Below are positions 44,401 to 50,607 of a stretch of 64,000 bases of DNA, one piece after another (within the stretch, counting starts at the first letter, position 1; every line of letters starts with the position of its first letter). The DNA comes from Gemmataceae bacterium (GTDB taxonomy: Bacteria; Planctomycetota; Planctomycetia; Gemmatales; Gemmataceae). The DNA is taken from contig JAQGHQ010000090.1 of the NCBI GenBank assembly GCA_028288765.1, positions 1 to 64,000 of the forward strand, in the 5' to 3' direction. Both the position numbers and the translations under genes were made by a program. A model generated the notes under the pieces. The model saw only the letters and a program-made list of their open reading frames with translations, searched no databases and was not told the DNA's origin.

Positions 44401-44777
44401 ACAAGGTGGTGATCCCCCTCCCCGACGATCTGGTGAAGCGGAACATGCTGGTGGAGGTGACCGGGGCCGGGAAGGCGCGGGTGGTGACGTACTTCGCCAG
44501 CGAGATGGACGTGAAGATCACCGAGAACTACGGCCAGCTGAAGGTGGCCGACGCGGTGGGCGGGAAGCCGCTGGGCAAGGTGTACGTGAAGGTGTACGCG
44601 AAGCTCGCGGACGGGTCGGTGAAGTTCCACAAGGACGGGTACACGGACCTCCGGGGGCGGTTCGACTACGTGTCGGTGAACACGCCCGAGCGGCAGCCGG
44701 TCCAGCGGTTCTCGGTGCTCGTGCTGAGCGAGGACCGCGGGGCGGTGATCCGCGAGCAGGGCCCGCCGCAGCAGTGA
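38418..44777 (+). CDS. Giant secreted protein, 2119 aa, unknown function
   Basis: Signal peptide at residues 1-28 (GLLAALAAGLLLTPTTRAG). The N-terminal 420 residues are helical, with TPR-like character (YYYYHALHALNTGQVEKLDALL, HALLGYEKNPKQSVDFLV). From about 420 on, beta-rich modules alternate: ITNKTDFAADEPVKLDLFVKN-type strands, a carboxypeptidase-regulatory-like unit (TVTVVDETDKPVADAVVWLAG) and A2M MG-like phrases (FKPDRPVQVAFKHRDF). A Pro/Gly/Lys-rich linker lies at about 1345-1410. The last third is helical-then-beta and ends with LRGRFDYVSVNTPE. No thioester CxEQ is present and no known enzyme domain is recognised. The macroglobulin-like layout without the active motif makes a distant relation to the 2012-aa A2M protein possible but unproven. 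Confidence 0.88.
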   Translation: MTRATAWLPAGLLAALAAGLLLTPTTRAGDIGYVEDFALAKDRSAALKQLIPGTEDYYYYHALHALNTGQVEKLDALLRPWHERHGQTGRLTEIQVRHALLGYEKNPKQSVDFLVRHLGLQFAHQKETLGVAPNLPTALDPKLIDRAALRANTFARWGNLDNFEDSALDWLAAGELTWERRRHLLQRLQRPDVPTLPKLIHDDLTAEHAQPFGSFPVHFMLTVPQLEELLKLRPGLINDGNFVRAWVSKLHPGADADWRRDKAVARAYLDRLQAVTDTLPPVHNALKAHVLFHRLALDRSEDVYDKDRFLAYLQLPRFQPYMAKAWNDRRASQEFPAHLNVDFTAHTLLPAPTTDEELVRSYLKHFLADAPGTAEFEPYIDPTWLTRLFAETKVEDGVGDPEAWASKLPPDLFAKLKDRIDIDFAYTNKTDFAADEPVKLDLFVKNVPNLLVKVFEVNAANFYRAQLREVDTDINLDGLVANTERAHPYADPPTRRMARTFEFPQLTKPGVYVIDFIGSGKSSRALVRKGRLRPVVATGTAGQTVTVVDETDKPVADAVVWLAGVEYRCDKNGKAILPFTAQPGRRPVVLSRGEFSCLDTVEHQPENYQLTAGIHVDRESLLAQRPTSLVVRPALALNGLPVSVKLLEEVRLRITSVDHSGIASSTEVPEFKLFEDREAVQDFRVPGRLHRLTVSLSAKVKSLGTGKPIDLAVHETFALNEIDHTDKIEDLHLAKFGPNFVLELLGRTGEFKPDRPVQVAFKHRDFKEVIGATLKTDAAGRVVLGPLADVVVVSAVSPEGTQYTWPLPLDRHTYRGTLHAKAGDTVTVPYLGAADKPTRGEFALLEVRGTVIAADKFDALAIKDGLLEARGLAPGDYDLWVKQTGQKVRIRVTDGPAVAGYLLGKLRQLQVPGLKPVQIAAVTADADVVLVQLKDANKFARVHLFASRYLPAYSAFDNLGKVRDADLGGVVPTRPESVYLTGRNIGDEYRYVLDRRGMRKFPGNMLDRPQLLLNPWAIRSTETGEQLAQGGEMFKPRGEPPASSAFGTTPAKPHPGSTAGADFANLDFLADPSAVLLNLEPNKDGLVRVDRKKIGPHPVLQVVAVDPLTTTVRTVSLAEQPAGFVDLRLRDGLDPAGHFTQQKQVSVLTPGRPFVLNDVVGSRFEAYDSLAKVYGLYATLSKDPKLAEFSFVLTWPKLKDAEKRELYSKFACHELSFFLWKKDPAFFAAVVKPYLANKKDKTFLDHWLLGDDVSAYTDPWRHGRLNTVERVLLSRRLAGEGDRTARHLDDLFRLLPPNIGRELVLFDTAVQTSELAPEGTDFAKMKDNLHSRQALGQLGAGDAGPDLAAKMPGGGPGGGRMPGAPPASQPAPAAVKPQEEMKKQAKESGARSGRSERGDKDGKRLEDAQAGIELYYENDREKAVVRQLYRKLDPTMEWAENNYYKLRITEQTAGLIGVDPFWVDYARYAGNGPFLSRHLADASRNFTEMMFALAALDLPFEPAKHVVAFDGGKMTLGPAGPVVAFHEEVRRTDGPDGKVPVLVGQNFYRPADRFREENGEKVDKYVSGEFIVHTVYGCQVVVTNPTSTRQRLSVLVQLPVGAIPVGNGQYTRTVHVDLEPYRTQTVDYLFYFPKPGRFAHFPAHVAKSERVVAAAQPTQFEVLEKPSRPDTTSWDYISQHGTDDEVFAYMNRENVNALNLDKIAFRMRDRAVYERVIVLLRGRHVFHPTLWSYGLFHNDPGVVREYLPHNDGLVGQCGGPIDTPLLTIDSVERHAYEHLEYKPLVNARAHSLGSRRQIVNGPLHDQYHRLLKQLSYRTQLDDTDLLAVVYYLLLQDRIEEAQTAFARVEAERVPTKLQYDYCAAYLAMFDENPVRARSIAAKYLGHPVDRWRNAFAAIVNHLDEATGKGSKVADPTDPGQNQGNLAATEPAFEAGVQGKGVSLSWQNLEAVTLNYIPMDVELLFSRSPFAQQGGGQFAFTRPSYSQVVKLPAGRDKVVIPLPDDLVKRNMLVEVTGAGKARVVTYFASEMDVKITENYGQLKVADAVGGKPLGKVYVKVYAKLADGSVKFHKDGYTDLRGRFDYVSVNTPERQPVQRFSVLVLSEDRGAVIREQGPPQQ

Positions 44778-44788
44778 CCACGTGTCTT

Positions 44789-44867
44789 GTAGGGCCGGTT
44801 GTACCGGCCGATGTCTCCGTTCCGTGCCGGGGGACAGCCAACCCCGGCCGGCACAGCCGGCCCTACC
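44789..44867. repeat. Imperfect palindrome between convergent genes
   Basis: TAGGGCCGGTTGTACCGGCC near 44790 pairs with GGCCGGCACAGCCGGCCCTA near 44846-44865. It fills the 93-bp gap between the 2119-aa gene and the FG-GAP gene and is probably a shared transcription end. Confidence 0.75.
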
Positions 44868-44870
44868 GGC

Positions 44871-46646
44871 TCACCTCGCCCCGACGAACGCCCCGCCGTC
44901 GAACCCCTCGAACGCCCTCAACCCGGCGATCTCTCGTCCGTTCTTCCCGCTGAACACCCGGACCGGGCAGTCTTTCAGCCCGCCGCCCGGCGCACAGATG
45001 ATGTCCGGCACCCCGTCCCCGTCCACATCGGCGTATGCGACCCGGACGCCGCCCGGGTAATCCTCCGGGAACGCGAGCCGATCCACCGCCGGCCGCCGGA
45101 ACTGACCCGGGTTGAAGACCCGTACCGCCGGCGGACCGCCGCCGTCGAGCCCGCAGACGATGTGCCCGCCGCGGTCTGCGGAGACCCACAGCCCGCCCCG
45201 CCAGTTCGGATCGAACGCCCCGAACTCGGTCAGCACCTTCTGGTCGGCGAGGTTGAACACCCGGACCAGCGGGCCGATATCGGCCGGCCCTGAAGCGGCC
45301 ACGATGTCCGGGTTCCCGTCCGCGTTCAGGTCGGTCCACGCCACCCGGACCCCGCCGCGCAGCTGCTCGGGGAAGGCGAAAAAGCTGGCCACCTCCTTCC
45401 CCTGCGCCAGGTCGAATACCCGGACGTGCGGCCCGCCGCCGACGTCCGGGGCGACCGCAACGAGCGCCCGGCCGTCCGCCGTCACGTCCGCGGCGGCGAC
45501 GTTCACCCCGCCGGCCCACTGCGGATCGGCCCCCAGGAACTCGGCGAGCAGGCTCATGTCCCGTCCGTCGAACACCCGAACGAGCGCCGGCATTCCCTTG
45601 CCCGGCACGGTCACCACGTCCGGGTAGCCGTCCCCGTTCAGGTCGGCGACCGCCACCCGCACCCCGCCGCGGAACTCGGCGTCGTAGGCGAAGAAGTCGA
45701 ACGCCGCGGGCGCCCGCAGGTCGTGGAACACGCGGACCCGGGGACCGCCCCCGTCGCCGGCCCCGATCGCGACCGCGGCCGCCTTCGACGGGGCGAGCCC
45801 GATCACCGGGGGCGGCGGGACACCCGGGTTCGGGGCCGGCGTGGCGAGAACGGCCACCCGCTCGCCGAGCCGGCGGTACAGCCCGTCGACCCGCGTGACC
45901 TGATCCCGCACCCCGGCCGGGAGGTTCGGCACCCGATCGAGCTGAGCCACCACCTCGCCCCACGCCTGTCCCACGGCCGGGAACGCCGCGGCCGCCTTCG
46001 CGAGGTCACCCGTCGCCTCAAGATTCCGGCGCAGCTGCCGCGCTGCGCGGGCGAACTTCCGGATCGCCCGGTCCGCGTCCCGCGTGAACGCCGCCCCGAG
46101 CTGATGGTCGGCCGTGGTCCAGAGGTCGTCCGCCTGCTCGTCGAGCGCACCGGCCAGCCGGGCCACCGATTCCTTCCCCCGGTCCGCGTCCGTGTCGCCC
46201 TCGGTCAGGGCGGCGGCCAGCTGTTGGACGTCATACCCGACCCGGGCGAAGGCCGGGCTGGCGGACGCGTTCCGGGTCGTCAGCTCGTTCAGCCCCGCGA
46301 ACTCCGTCTCGACCGTCTCGAGCGCGCGGTACAGCTGCCCGCGGTCGGCAGTCTTGCGGGCGAGGGTCGCCAGGGAGGTTGCCGCCGCGGCCGCCCGGTC
46401 GACACGGGCGGCGATCTCATCGCGGACCGGCGGTGGGACCCGGAGACTCGTGAGCTCGGCCCTTGCGGTGGTGAGGTCGACGACGAGCTGATCGGCCCGG
46501 CGAGCCACCGCCGACTGGTAAAACCGCTCCTCCGAGATGCCGCCGAACGGTTTGAACTTCACCGGCTTCTTCGGGTCGGCGGTCGCCGCCGCGGCGGTCA
46601 TGACCAGAGAAAGAAGGGCGAGGACGCGGATGGTGGTAGGCGGCAT
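44871..46646 (-). CDS. FG-GAP/VCBS-type repeat protein, exported (591 aa)
   Basis: ATG 46646 gives a signal peptide (TIRVLALLSLVMTAAAATADP). Residues about 25-280 are helical, rich in Ala and Arg (RADQLVVDLTTARAEL). The C-terminal half is a beta-propeller of FG-GAP type: about five repeats such as VRVAVADLNGDGYPDVVT, VRVAWTDLNADGNPDIVA and VRVAYADVDGDGVPDIIC, with Asp-rich calcium-binding-like loops. One repeat (LWVSADRGGHIVC) has lost its acidic loop. The frame extends 24 codons upstream but the leader begins at this ATG. Surface or secreted adhesion-type role is inferred. Confidence 0.87.
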   Translation of the reverse strand: MPPTTIRVLALLSLVMTAAAATADPKKPVKFKPFGGISEERFYQSAVARRADQLVVDLTTARAELTSLRVPPPVRDEIAARVDRAAAAATSLATLARKTADRGQLYRALETVETEFAGLNELTTRNASASPAFARVGYDVQQLAAALTEGDTDADRGKESVARLAGALDEQADDLWTTADHQLGAAFTRDADRAIRKFARAARQLRRNLEATGDLAKAAAAFPAVGQAWGEVVAQLDRVPNLPAGVRDQVTRVDGLYRRLGERVAVLATPAPNPGVPPPPVIGLAPSKAAAVAIGAGDGGGPRVRVFHDLRAPAAFDFFAYDAEFRGGVRVAVADLNGDGYPDVVTVPGKGMPALVRVFDGRDMSLLAEFLGADPQWAGGVNVAAADVTADGRALVAVAPDVGGGPHVRVFDLAQGKEVASFFAFPEQLRGGVRVAWTDLNADGNPDIVAASGPADIGPLVRVFNLADQKVLTEFGAFDPNWRGGLWVSADRGGHIVCGLDGGGPPAVRVFNPGQFRRPAVDRLAFPEDYPGGVRVAYADVDGDGVPDIICAPGGGLKDCPVRVFSGKNGREIAGLRAFEGFDGGAFVGAR

Positions 46647-46800
46647 GGCGTGCCTCACGCAGCTGGGAGCCGGGGTGTTCCGCCGACGATTTCGACGGGT
46701 CACCGCCCAGGAGCCCATTCACCCGATGAGCAAAAAGAGTACCGGGTGGGCCGGCTCCTGCCGGGCGAAGCTCTGACGAGTCGAGGGCCGGCCCGGGTTC

Positions 46801-46806
46801 TACAAT
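46801..46806 (+). promoter_or_regulatory. Candidate -10 box TACAAT for the dehydrogenase gene
   Basis: TACAAT lies 47 bases before ATG 46854. No -35 element at normal spacing is recognised. Confidence 0.4.
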
Positions 46807-46853
46807 TCGCCACATCCCGCCAGGCCGTTTCTCGCGATCTGAAAGGTTACCGC

Positions 46854-47888
46854 ATGGTCGTCGCACGTCAGGCCGTCATCACCGAGCCGTTCAAGGCCGG
46901 GGTCCGCGAGGTCGAGCTCCCGGACCCCGGCCCGAACCAGATCCTGCTTGCCGCCGAATACTCCGCGGTCAGTGCGGGGACCGAGCTCGCGGTCTATACC
47001 GGAACCCACCAGTGGCTGAAAGACCCGAACCTCCCGGACTGGAAGTTCCCGTTTCGGTCGGGCTACTCCGCCGCCGGTCGGGTGTTGAAGGTCGGGAAGG
47101 AATTCCCCGGCGGGTTCAAGGAAGGGGACCGCGTCAGCTACCCCGGGAACCACGCCTCGGCTGAACTGCTGACGGTCGGGCACGAGCGGTGCCGGGTCTG
47201 GAAGCTGCCCGACAATCTACCCTTCGACAAGGCCGCCGTGGCGTGCATCTCCCGGTACGGATTCGGGGCGTCCGTTCGGGCCGGGCTCACTCTCGGGCGC
47301 AGTGCGGCCGTCCTGGGGCTCGGGATCATCGGGCAGTTCGCGCTCCGGTGCCTGATCGCGGCCGGGGCGTCGCCGGTGGTCGGGATCGACGCGGTCAAGA
47401 TGCGCCGGGACGCGGCCCTCGCGGCCGGGGCCGACTTCTGCATCGACGCGGCCACGCCGGACATCCGCGGCCAGCTCGCCGACTTCCTCGGCGCCCGCGG
47501 GGCGGAGGTGGTGGCCGACGCGACCGGCGTCCCGGACGCGATCCCGACGGCGATGTCCCTGGCGTGCGACGCCGGCCAGGTGGTGGTAGTCGGGAGCCCG
47601 CGGGGGAAGGCGAAGGAGGTGAACTTCTACGACGACCTCCACCGCCGGTACATCGAGGTGACCGGCGCGCACGGGAACATGCTGTTCGAACCGGCGCACA
47701 CCCGCCTGGCCGGGGCGTGGGACATCAACAAGGCACAAATGTGGCTCTTGCGGGCGCTCGCGGCCGGACGGCTGAGCCTCGCCGGGCTGGTCACCCACAC
47801 CATCGCCCCGGAACAGCTCGGCACTGCCTACGAGGGGCTGCTCAAGGACAAGGACCACTACCTCGGGGTGCTGGTGAAGTGGGTGTAA
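46854..47888 (+). CDS. Zinc-type medium-chain dehydrogenase (344 aa)
   Basis: Alcohol dehydrogenase-like MDR fold. The N-terminal GroES-like part includes PGPNQILLAAEYSAVSAGTELAVYTG and FPFRSGYSAAGRVLKVG. The nucleotide-binding Rossmann segment is AAVLGLGIIGQFALRCLIAAGASPVVGID (starting near residue 141), with the VVADATGVPDAIPTAM strand after it. The canonical catalytic zinc ligands (Cys and His pair of GHE type) are not in their usual places, so it may be a zinc-independent or sugar-linked member, as in the bacteriochlorophyll/polyketide ER branch. ATG 46854 has a -10 box upstream; the frame upstream is antisense to the FG-GAP gene and is not coding. Substrate unknown. Confidence 0.87.
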   Translation: MVVARQAVITEPFKAGVREVELPDPGPNQILLAAEYSAVSAGTELAVYTGTHQWLKDPNLPDWKFPFRSGYSAAGRVLKVGKEFPGGFKEGDRVSYPGNHASAELLTVGHERCRVWKLPDNLPFDKAAVACISRYGFGASVRAGLTLGRSAAVLGLGIIGQFALRCLIAAGASPVVGIDAVKMRRDAALAAGADFCIDAATPDIRGQLADFLGARGAEVVADATGVPDAIPTAMSLACDAGQVVVVGSPRGKAKEVNFYDDLHRRYIEVTGAHGNMLFEPAHTRLAGAWDINKAQMWLLRALAAGRLSLAGLVTHTIAPEQLGTAYEGLLKDKDHYLGVLVKWV

Positions 47889-47911
47889 AGCAAGCAGCAG
47901 GAGAAGATCTA

Positions 47912-47987
47912 CCCGCTTCGTAGGGCACGCACTGCGTGCCGGGTTTTGTTAGCGAAACGGCACGCAGTGCGTGCCCTACGAAGCGGG
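47912..47987. repeat. Perfect 29-bp inverted repeat
   Basis: Arms 47912-47940 and 47959-47987 are exact reverse complements (CCCGCTTCGTAGGGCACGCA start) around an 18-base loop. Each arm also contains an inner palindrome, GGCACGCACTGCGTGCC, so a cruciform is possible. It lies 24 bases after the dehydrogenase stop. The remaining bases up to 48209 show only a short TCGACCTC/GAGGTCGA hairpin near 48067-48086 and no gene. Confidence 0.92.
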
Positions 47988-48209
47988 CGGAACGAATCGC
48001 GGGTCTGCTTCTTCCGACCGCTCGCCGACCATTAGCTGGCGAAGTCGATCATCACGATCCGCTTTCTCGACCTCAAGTGAGGTCGACCACATGTCCGGGC
48101 CTATTCCATCGGCGAGAACCGGGCTCGTCTTCGTCCAGAACCCGAAAAAGAGGTGAATGGGCGTCGCCGGAACGCGGGAAGTAGCCGGCTTGCTCGTCGA
48201 CGGGAGGGG

Positions 48210-49244
48210 TCACTTCACCGGCCGCGATGGAGTTAAACACCCCAGCAAGCCTTGTTCGAACGCGGACCAGTTTGGAACGTCGGCGAAGACTTCGAGCCGG
48301 CTGTCGCGGCGGTACGCGGTCGGGGAGACGGTCAGGTTCGCCCCGGCCCGGTTGACCGCGACCCACTCGTCCGCGAGACGGAACACGCCCTTCAGCCTGG
48401 TCACGCCGGGGGCCGTATGGAGGAGGGCAAGGAGCCGGTCCTCGTCGAACACGTCGGCGGGTGAGAACACCCACCCACACGCCGGCCGTACGCCCGGGGG
48501 TGACTCGTAGCGGGCCGGGGAACCTGACCCCACATCCCCCTTCCCCGTGGGTGAAGGAAGAGCGATGGGTTCCTCCGTTGCCCGGTGCGGCGAAGGGTGT
48601 TCGTGGTGCCCGTGGGCTTCCGGGTACAGCGGCAGGCGCTCGTCGTCCGCGGTCAGGTCGAGCCAGGCGGGGTCGAGCCGCCCGTGGGTGGTCCCGGCGA
48701 TCAGGAGCTTCGGCGGGAAAAGGCCGTCGGCCCACGCCTGGAAGTCCGACACGAGTTCCGGGGTAGCGGTGTCGAGCTTGTTCATCACCACCACGTCGGC
48801 GAGCTGGACCTGGTCGACGAACACCGGGTTCGTCTTCATCTCCGGGCGGGCGAAGTCGGCGGGGTCGACGATGCCGAGCGTGGCCCGCAGGTCGAGCCGG
48901 CCGGCATAGTCCTGGCGGAGGGTGTCGAGCAGCCGGGCCGGGTGGCCGAGGCCGGTGGTCTCGATGATCAGCCGTTCGGGCTTCGCGTCGAGGAGGAGGA
49001 AGTGCAGCGCGACCGGCAGGTACGGGGCGGACGCGCAGCACACGCACCCCCCGCCGACCTCGCGGACGGACACCCCGTCCGGGCTGCTCCCCTCGATCAA
49101 GGCACCGTCGATGGACACCTCGCCGTATTCGTTGACGAGGACCGCCCACCGCGACCCCGGCGGCTTGCGAGTCAGCAGGTCGATGACCGCGGTCGTCTTC
49201 CCGACGCCGAGGAAGCCGGTGATCAGGTTGGTCGGGATGGCCAT
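48210..49244 (-). CDS. COG0523 (CobW/YjiA-type) metal-chaperone GTPase, 344 aa, with repeat-derived insert
   Basis: P-loop GTPase that delivers a metal. Walker A is GFLGVGKT (10-17), the metal motif is C67-V-C69-C70, the Walker B-type region is RLIIETTGLG and the guanine motif is NKLD (155-158). A His-rich HGHHEH (211-216) precedes a 38-residue segment (about 217-254) of unrelated composition (PSPHRATEEPIALPSPTGKG…), followed by the CobW C-terminal domain (FDEDRLLALLHTAPGVTRLKGVF). On the opposite strand this stretch reads LTPHPPSPWVKEERW, a widespread repeat-type sequence. The insert keeps the frame. It lies 26 bases downstream of two TIGR02996 genes on the same strand. Confidence 0.9.
   Translation of the reverse strand: MAIPTNLITGFLGVGKTTAVIDLLTRKPPGSRWAVLVNEYGEVSIDGALIEGSSPDGVSVREVGGGCVCCASAPYLPVALHFLLLDAKPERLIIETTGLGHPARLLDTLRQDYAGRLDLRATLGIVDPADFARPEMKTNPVFVDQVQLADVVVMNKLDTATPELVSDFQAWADGLFPPKLLIAGTTHGRLDPAWLDLTADDERLPLYPEAHGHHEHPSPHRATEEPIALPSPTGKGDVGSGSPARYESPPGVRPACGWVFSPADVFDEDRLLALLHTAPGVTRLKGVFRLADEWVAVNRAGANLTVSPTAYRRDSRLEVFADVPNWSAFEQGLLGCLTPSRPVK
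48483..48596. repeat. Interspersed repeat inserted in-frame in the GTPase gene
   Basis: About 114 bases that encode the linker at residues 217-254. The composition (CCCCTTCCCCGTGGGTGAAG region) is typical of the LTPNPSP-type interspersed repeats of bacterial genomes, and a fragment of similar kind (CTCCCCTCTCCCCGGGAGAG) lies at 21366-21386 after sdhC. Boundaries are approximate. Confidence 0.6.
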
Positions 49245-49270
49245 GCGGGAATTGTACGGGCCGGCGGCGG

Positions 49271-49849
49271 TCAGCCCCGCGACCCGCCGTCGAGGTCGTC
49301 TCGCGGGTCGTACCCCTCGATCTCGTCGTCCGGGCCGAGGAAGCCGAGCTCAACAACCTCAGCGGACTGGTCACCGAGGTCGAAGTCGCCCGGCGTGCGG
49401 GGTATCGCCCGTGAGATTGCGACGCAATACCCCTCGTCGGCGAACTGCCGGGCCTCGGCGAGCGACCGGCAGTAGAGCACTTCCTCCCGGCACCTGTCGC
49501 AATACCGGACAGTCTCGTCACGGGTCGGGGTGAGTTGCTCCCATTTCTGTGGGCAGCGGAAGGCGAACGTCGAAGGGCAGTTCTCGATCTTCGGCCGGTC
49601 GACGATCGCGATCCAGACGGGGTCGAGGGTCGCGCACAACTCACGGACACGGGCCTCCAGCCGCTCCAGTTCCGGGCTATTTGCCGGCTCCCGCCCGAGT
49701 TCCGCTTGCAGCCGAAGGTACTCCGCCCGCGGGTCGTCGCGATCGGCGAGCCAGTCGGCGTATACGAGCCATGTCGTGATATCCTCCGGCCGGTCGATGA
49801 TCGATCGGAGGAATGCCTTGTCTTCGGCGGCGAACGTGGGGTTTGACAT
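49271..49849 (-). CDS. TIGR02996 domain protein, copy B (192 aa)
   Basis: N-terminal repeat-companion domain: EDKAFLRSIIDRPEDITTWLVYADWLADRDDPRAEYLRLQ. The middle and C-terminus (DRPKIENCPSTFAFRCPQKWEQL, RYCDRCREEVLYCRSLAEA) are shared with copy A. The CxxC and YC pairs could bind zinc. ATG 49849 starts right at the domain; a frame extending 40 codons upstream overlaps copy A's end and is rejected. The TIGR02996 domain is known mostly from Gemmata and near relatives; no function has been assigned. Confidence 0.87.
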   Translation of the reverse strand: MSNPTFAAEDKAFLRSIIDRPEDITTWLVYADWLADRDDPRAEYLRLQAELGREPANSPELERLEARVRELCATLDPVWIAIVDRPKIENCPSTFAFRCPQKWEQLTPTRDETVRYCDRCREEVLYCRSLAEARQFADEGYCVAISRAIPRTPGDFDLGDQSAEVVELGFLGPDDEIEGYDPRDDLDGGSRG

Positions 49850-49881
49850 AACCGCCCCGACACATGGACCGGGGGCCGGGT

Positions 49882-50445
49882 TCACCAGAACTTCCACCAG
49901 GGCCGCCGGGGCGGCGGGGGCGGGTCCGGGTCGGCGATCATGAGGCCCATCATCATTTCTTCCGGCCACAACACTTCGAGGTCCCTCGGGGAGCGGGTCT
50001 CGGCGAGGGAGACGGCGACACAGTGACCGAGCCGGGCGTGATTTCGCGCCTGGGAGATGTCGTGGCAGTAGTACACCAGCTGCTCACAACTCTCGCAGTA
50101 GCGCTCGCCGACTTCTCCGATCACTTTCAGGTTTTCCCACCGCCCCGGACACCTGAAGGCAAAGTCCGCCGTGCAATTCTCGATCGCCGGCCGGTCGAAG
50201 ACCGCCACCCAGAGCCGGGGCAGCGTTAGACGTAACACACGGAGCCGGGCGTCGACGCCAGGCCGGTCGGGGTCGTCGGGCCCGAGCTGCCCTTGCCGGA
50301 CCTGGAGCCGGAGGAACTCGGCCCGCAACGGGTGGTCACGTTCGTCCAACCAGTCGGCGTAGATGAGCCACCCGGTCAGTTCGGCCGGGTTGTTGAGGAT
50401 GCGGCGGAGGAACGCCTTGTCCTCGTCGGTGAACGGGGCAGACAT
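49882..50445 (-). CDS. TIGR02996 domain protein, copy A (187 aa)
   Basis: Paralogue of the next gene: EDKAFLRRILNNPAELTGWLIYADWLDERDHPLRAEFLRLQ, then DRPAIENCTADFAFRCPGRWENL and RYCESCEQLVYYCHDISQA. It ends with a Pro-rich, Trp-rich tail (PPPPPRRPWWKFW) that copy B lacks. The two copies are 32 bases apart and read in the same direction toward the GTPase gene. A shared cysteine pattern in a region not described in the domain model may be a new small zinc-binding unit. Confidence 0.87.
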   Translation of the reverse strand: MSAPFTDEDKAFLRRILNNPAELTGWLIYADWLDERDHPLRAEFLRLQVRQGQLGPDDPDRPGVDARLRVLRLTLPRLWVAVFDRPAIENCTADFAFRCPGRWENLKVIGEVGERYCESCEQLVYYCHDISQARNHARLGHCVAVSLAETRSPRDLEVLWPEEMMMGLMIADPDPPPPPRRPWWKFW

Positions 50446-50524
50446 GGGGAGCCCCGGAACGGGATGTGGTCGGACGTGATCGGTTCACCGCATCGTACCA
50501 CCGCCCTCCCCAAAACGACAACGA

Positions 50525-50538
50525 GGGGCCGAAGCCCC
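50525..50538 (-). terminator. UUCG-loop terminator after the PpiD-like gene
   Basis: On the minus strand GGGGC-TTCG-GCCCC forms a stable tetraloop hairpin, followed by TCGTTGTCGTTTT. It lies 70 bases after the stop at 50608. Confidence 0.7.
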
Positions 50539-50607
50539 CCGCGTTGGGCCGCGACCCTTTTGGGCCGCGGCAATCCGGTCTTCTCATCCCGCGTTTCGTA
50601 CCGGAGG

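Noticed and set aside
45426-46853. N-terminal extension of the dehydrogenase
   Set aside because: The upstream frame is antisense to the FG-GAP gene and shows no domain; ATG 46854 has the family start and a -10 box.
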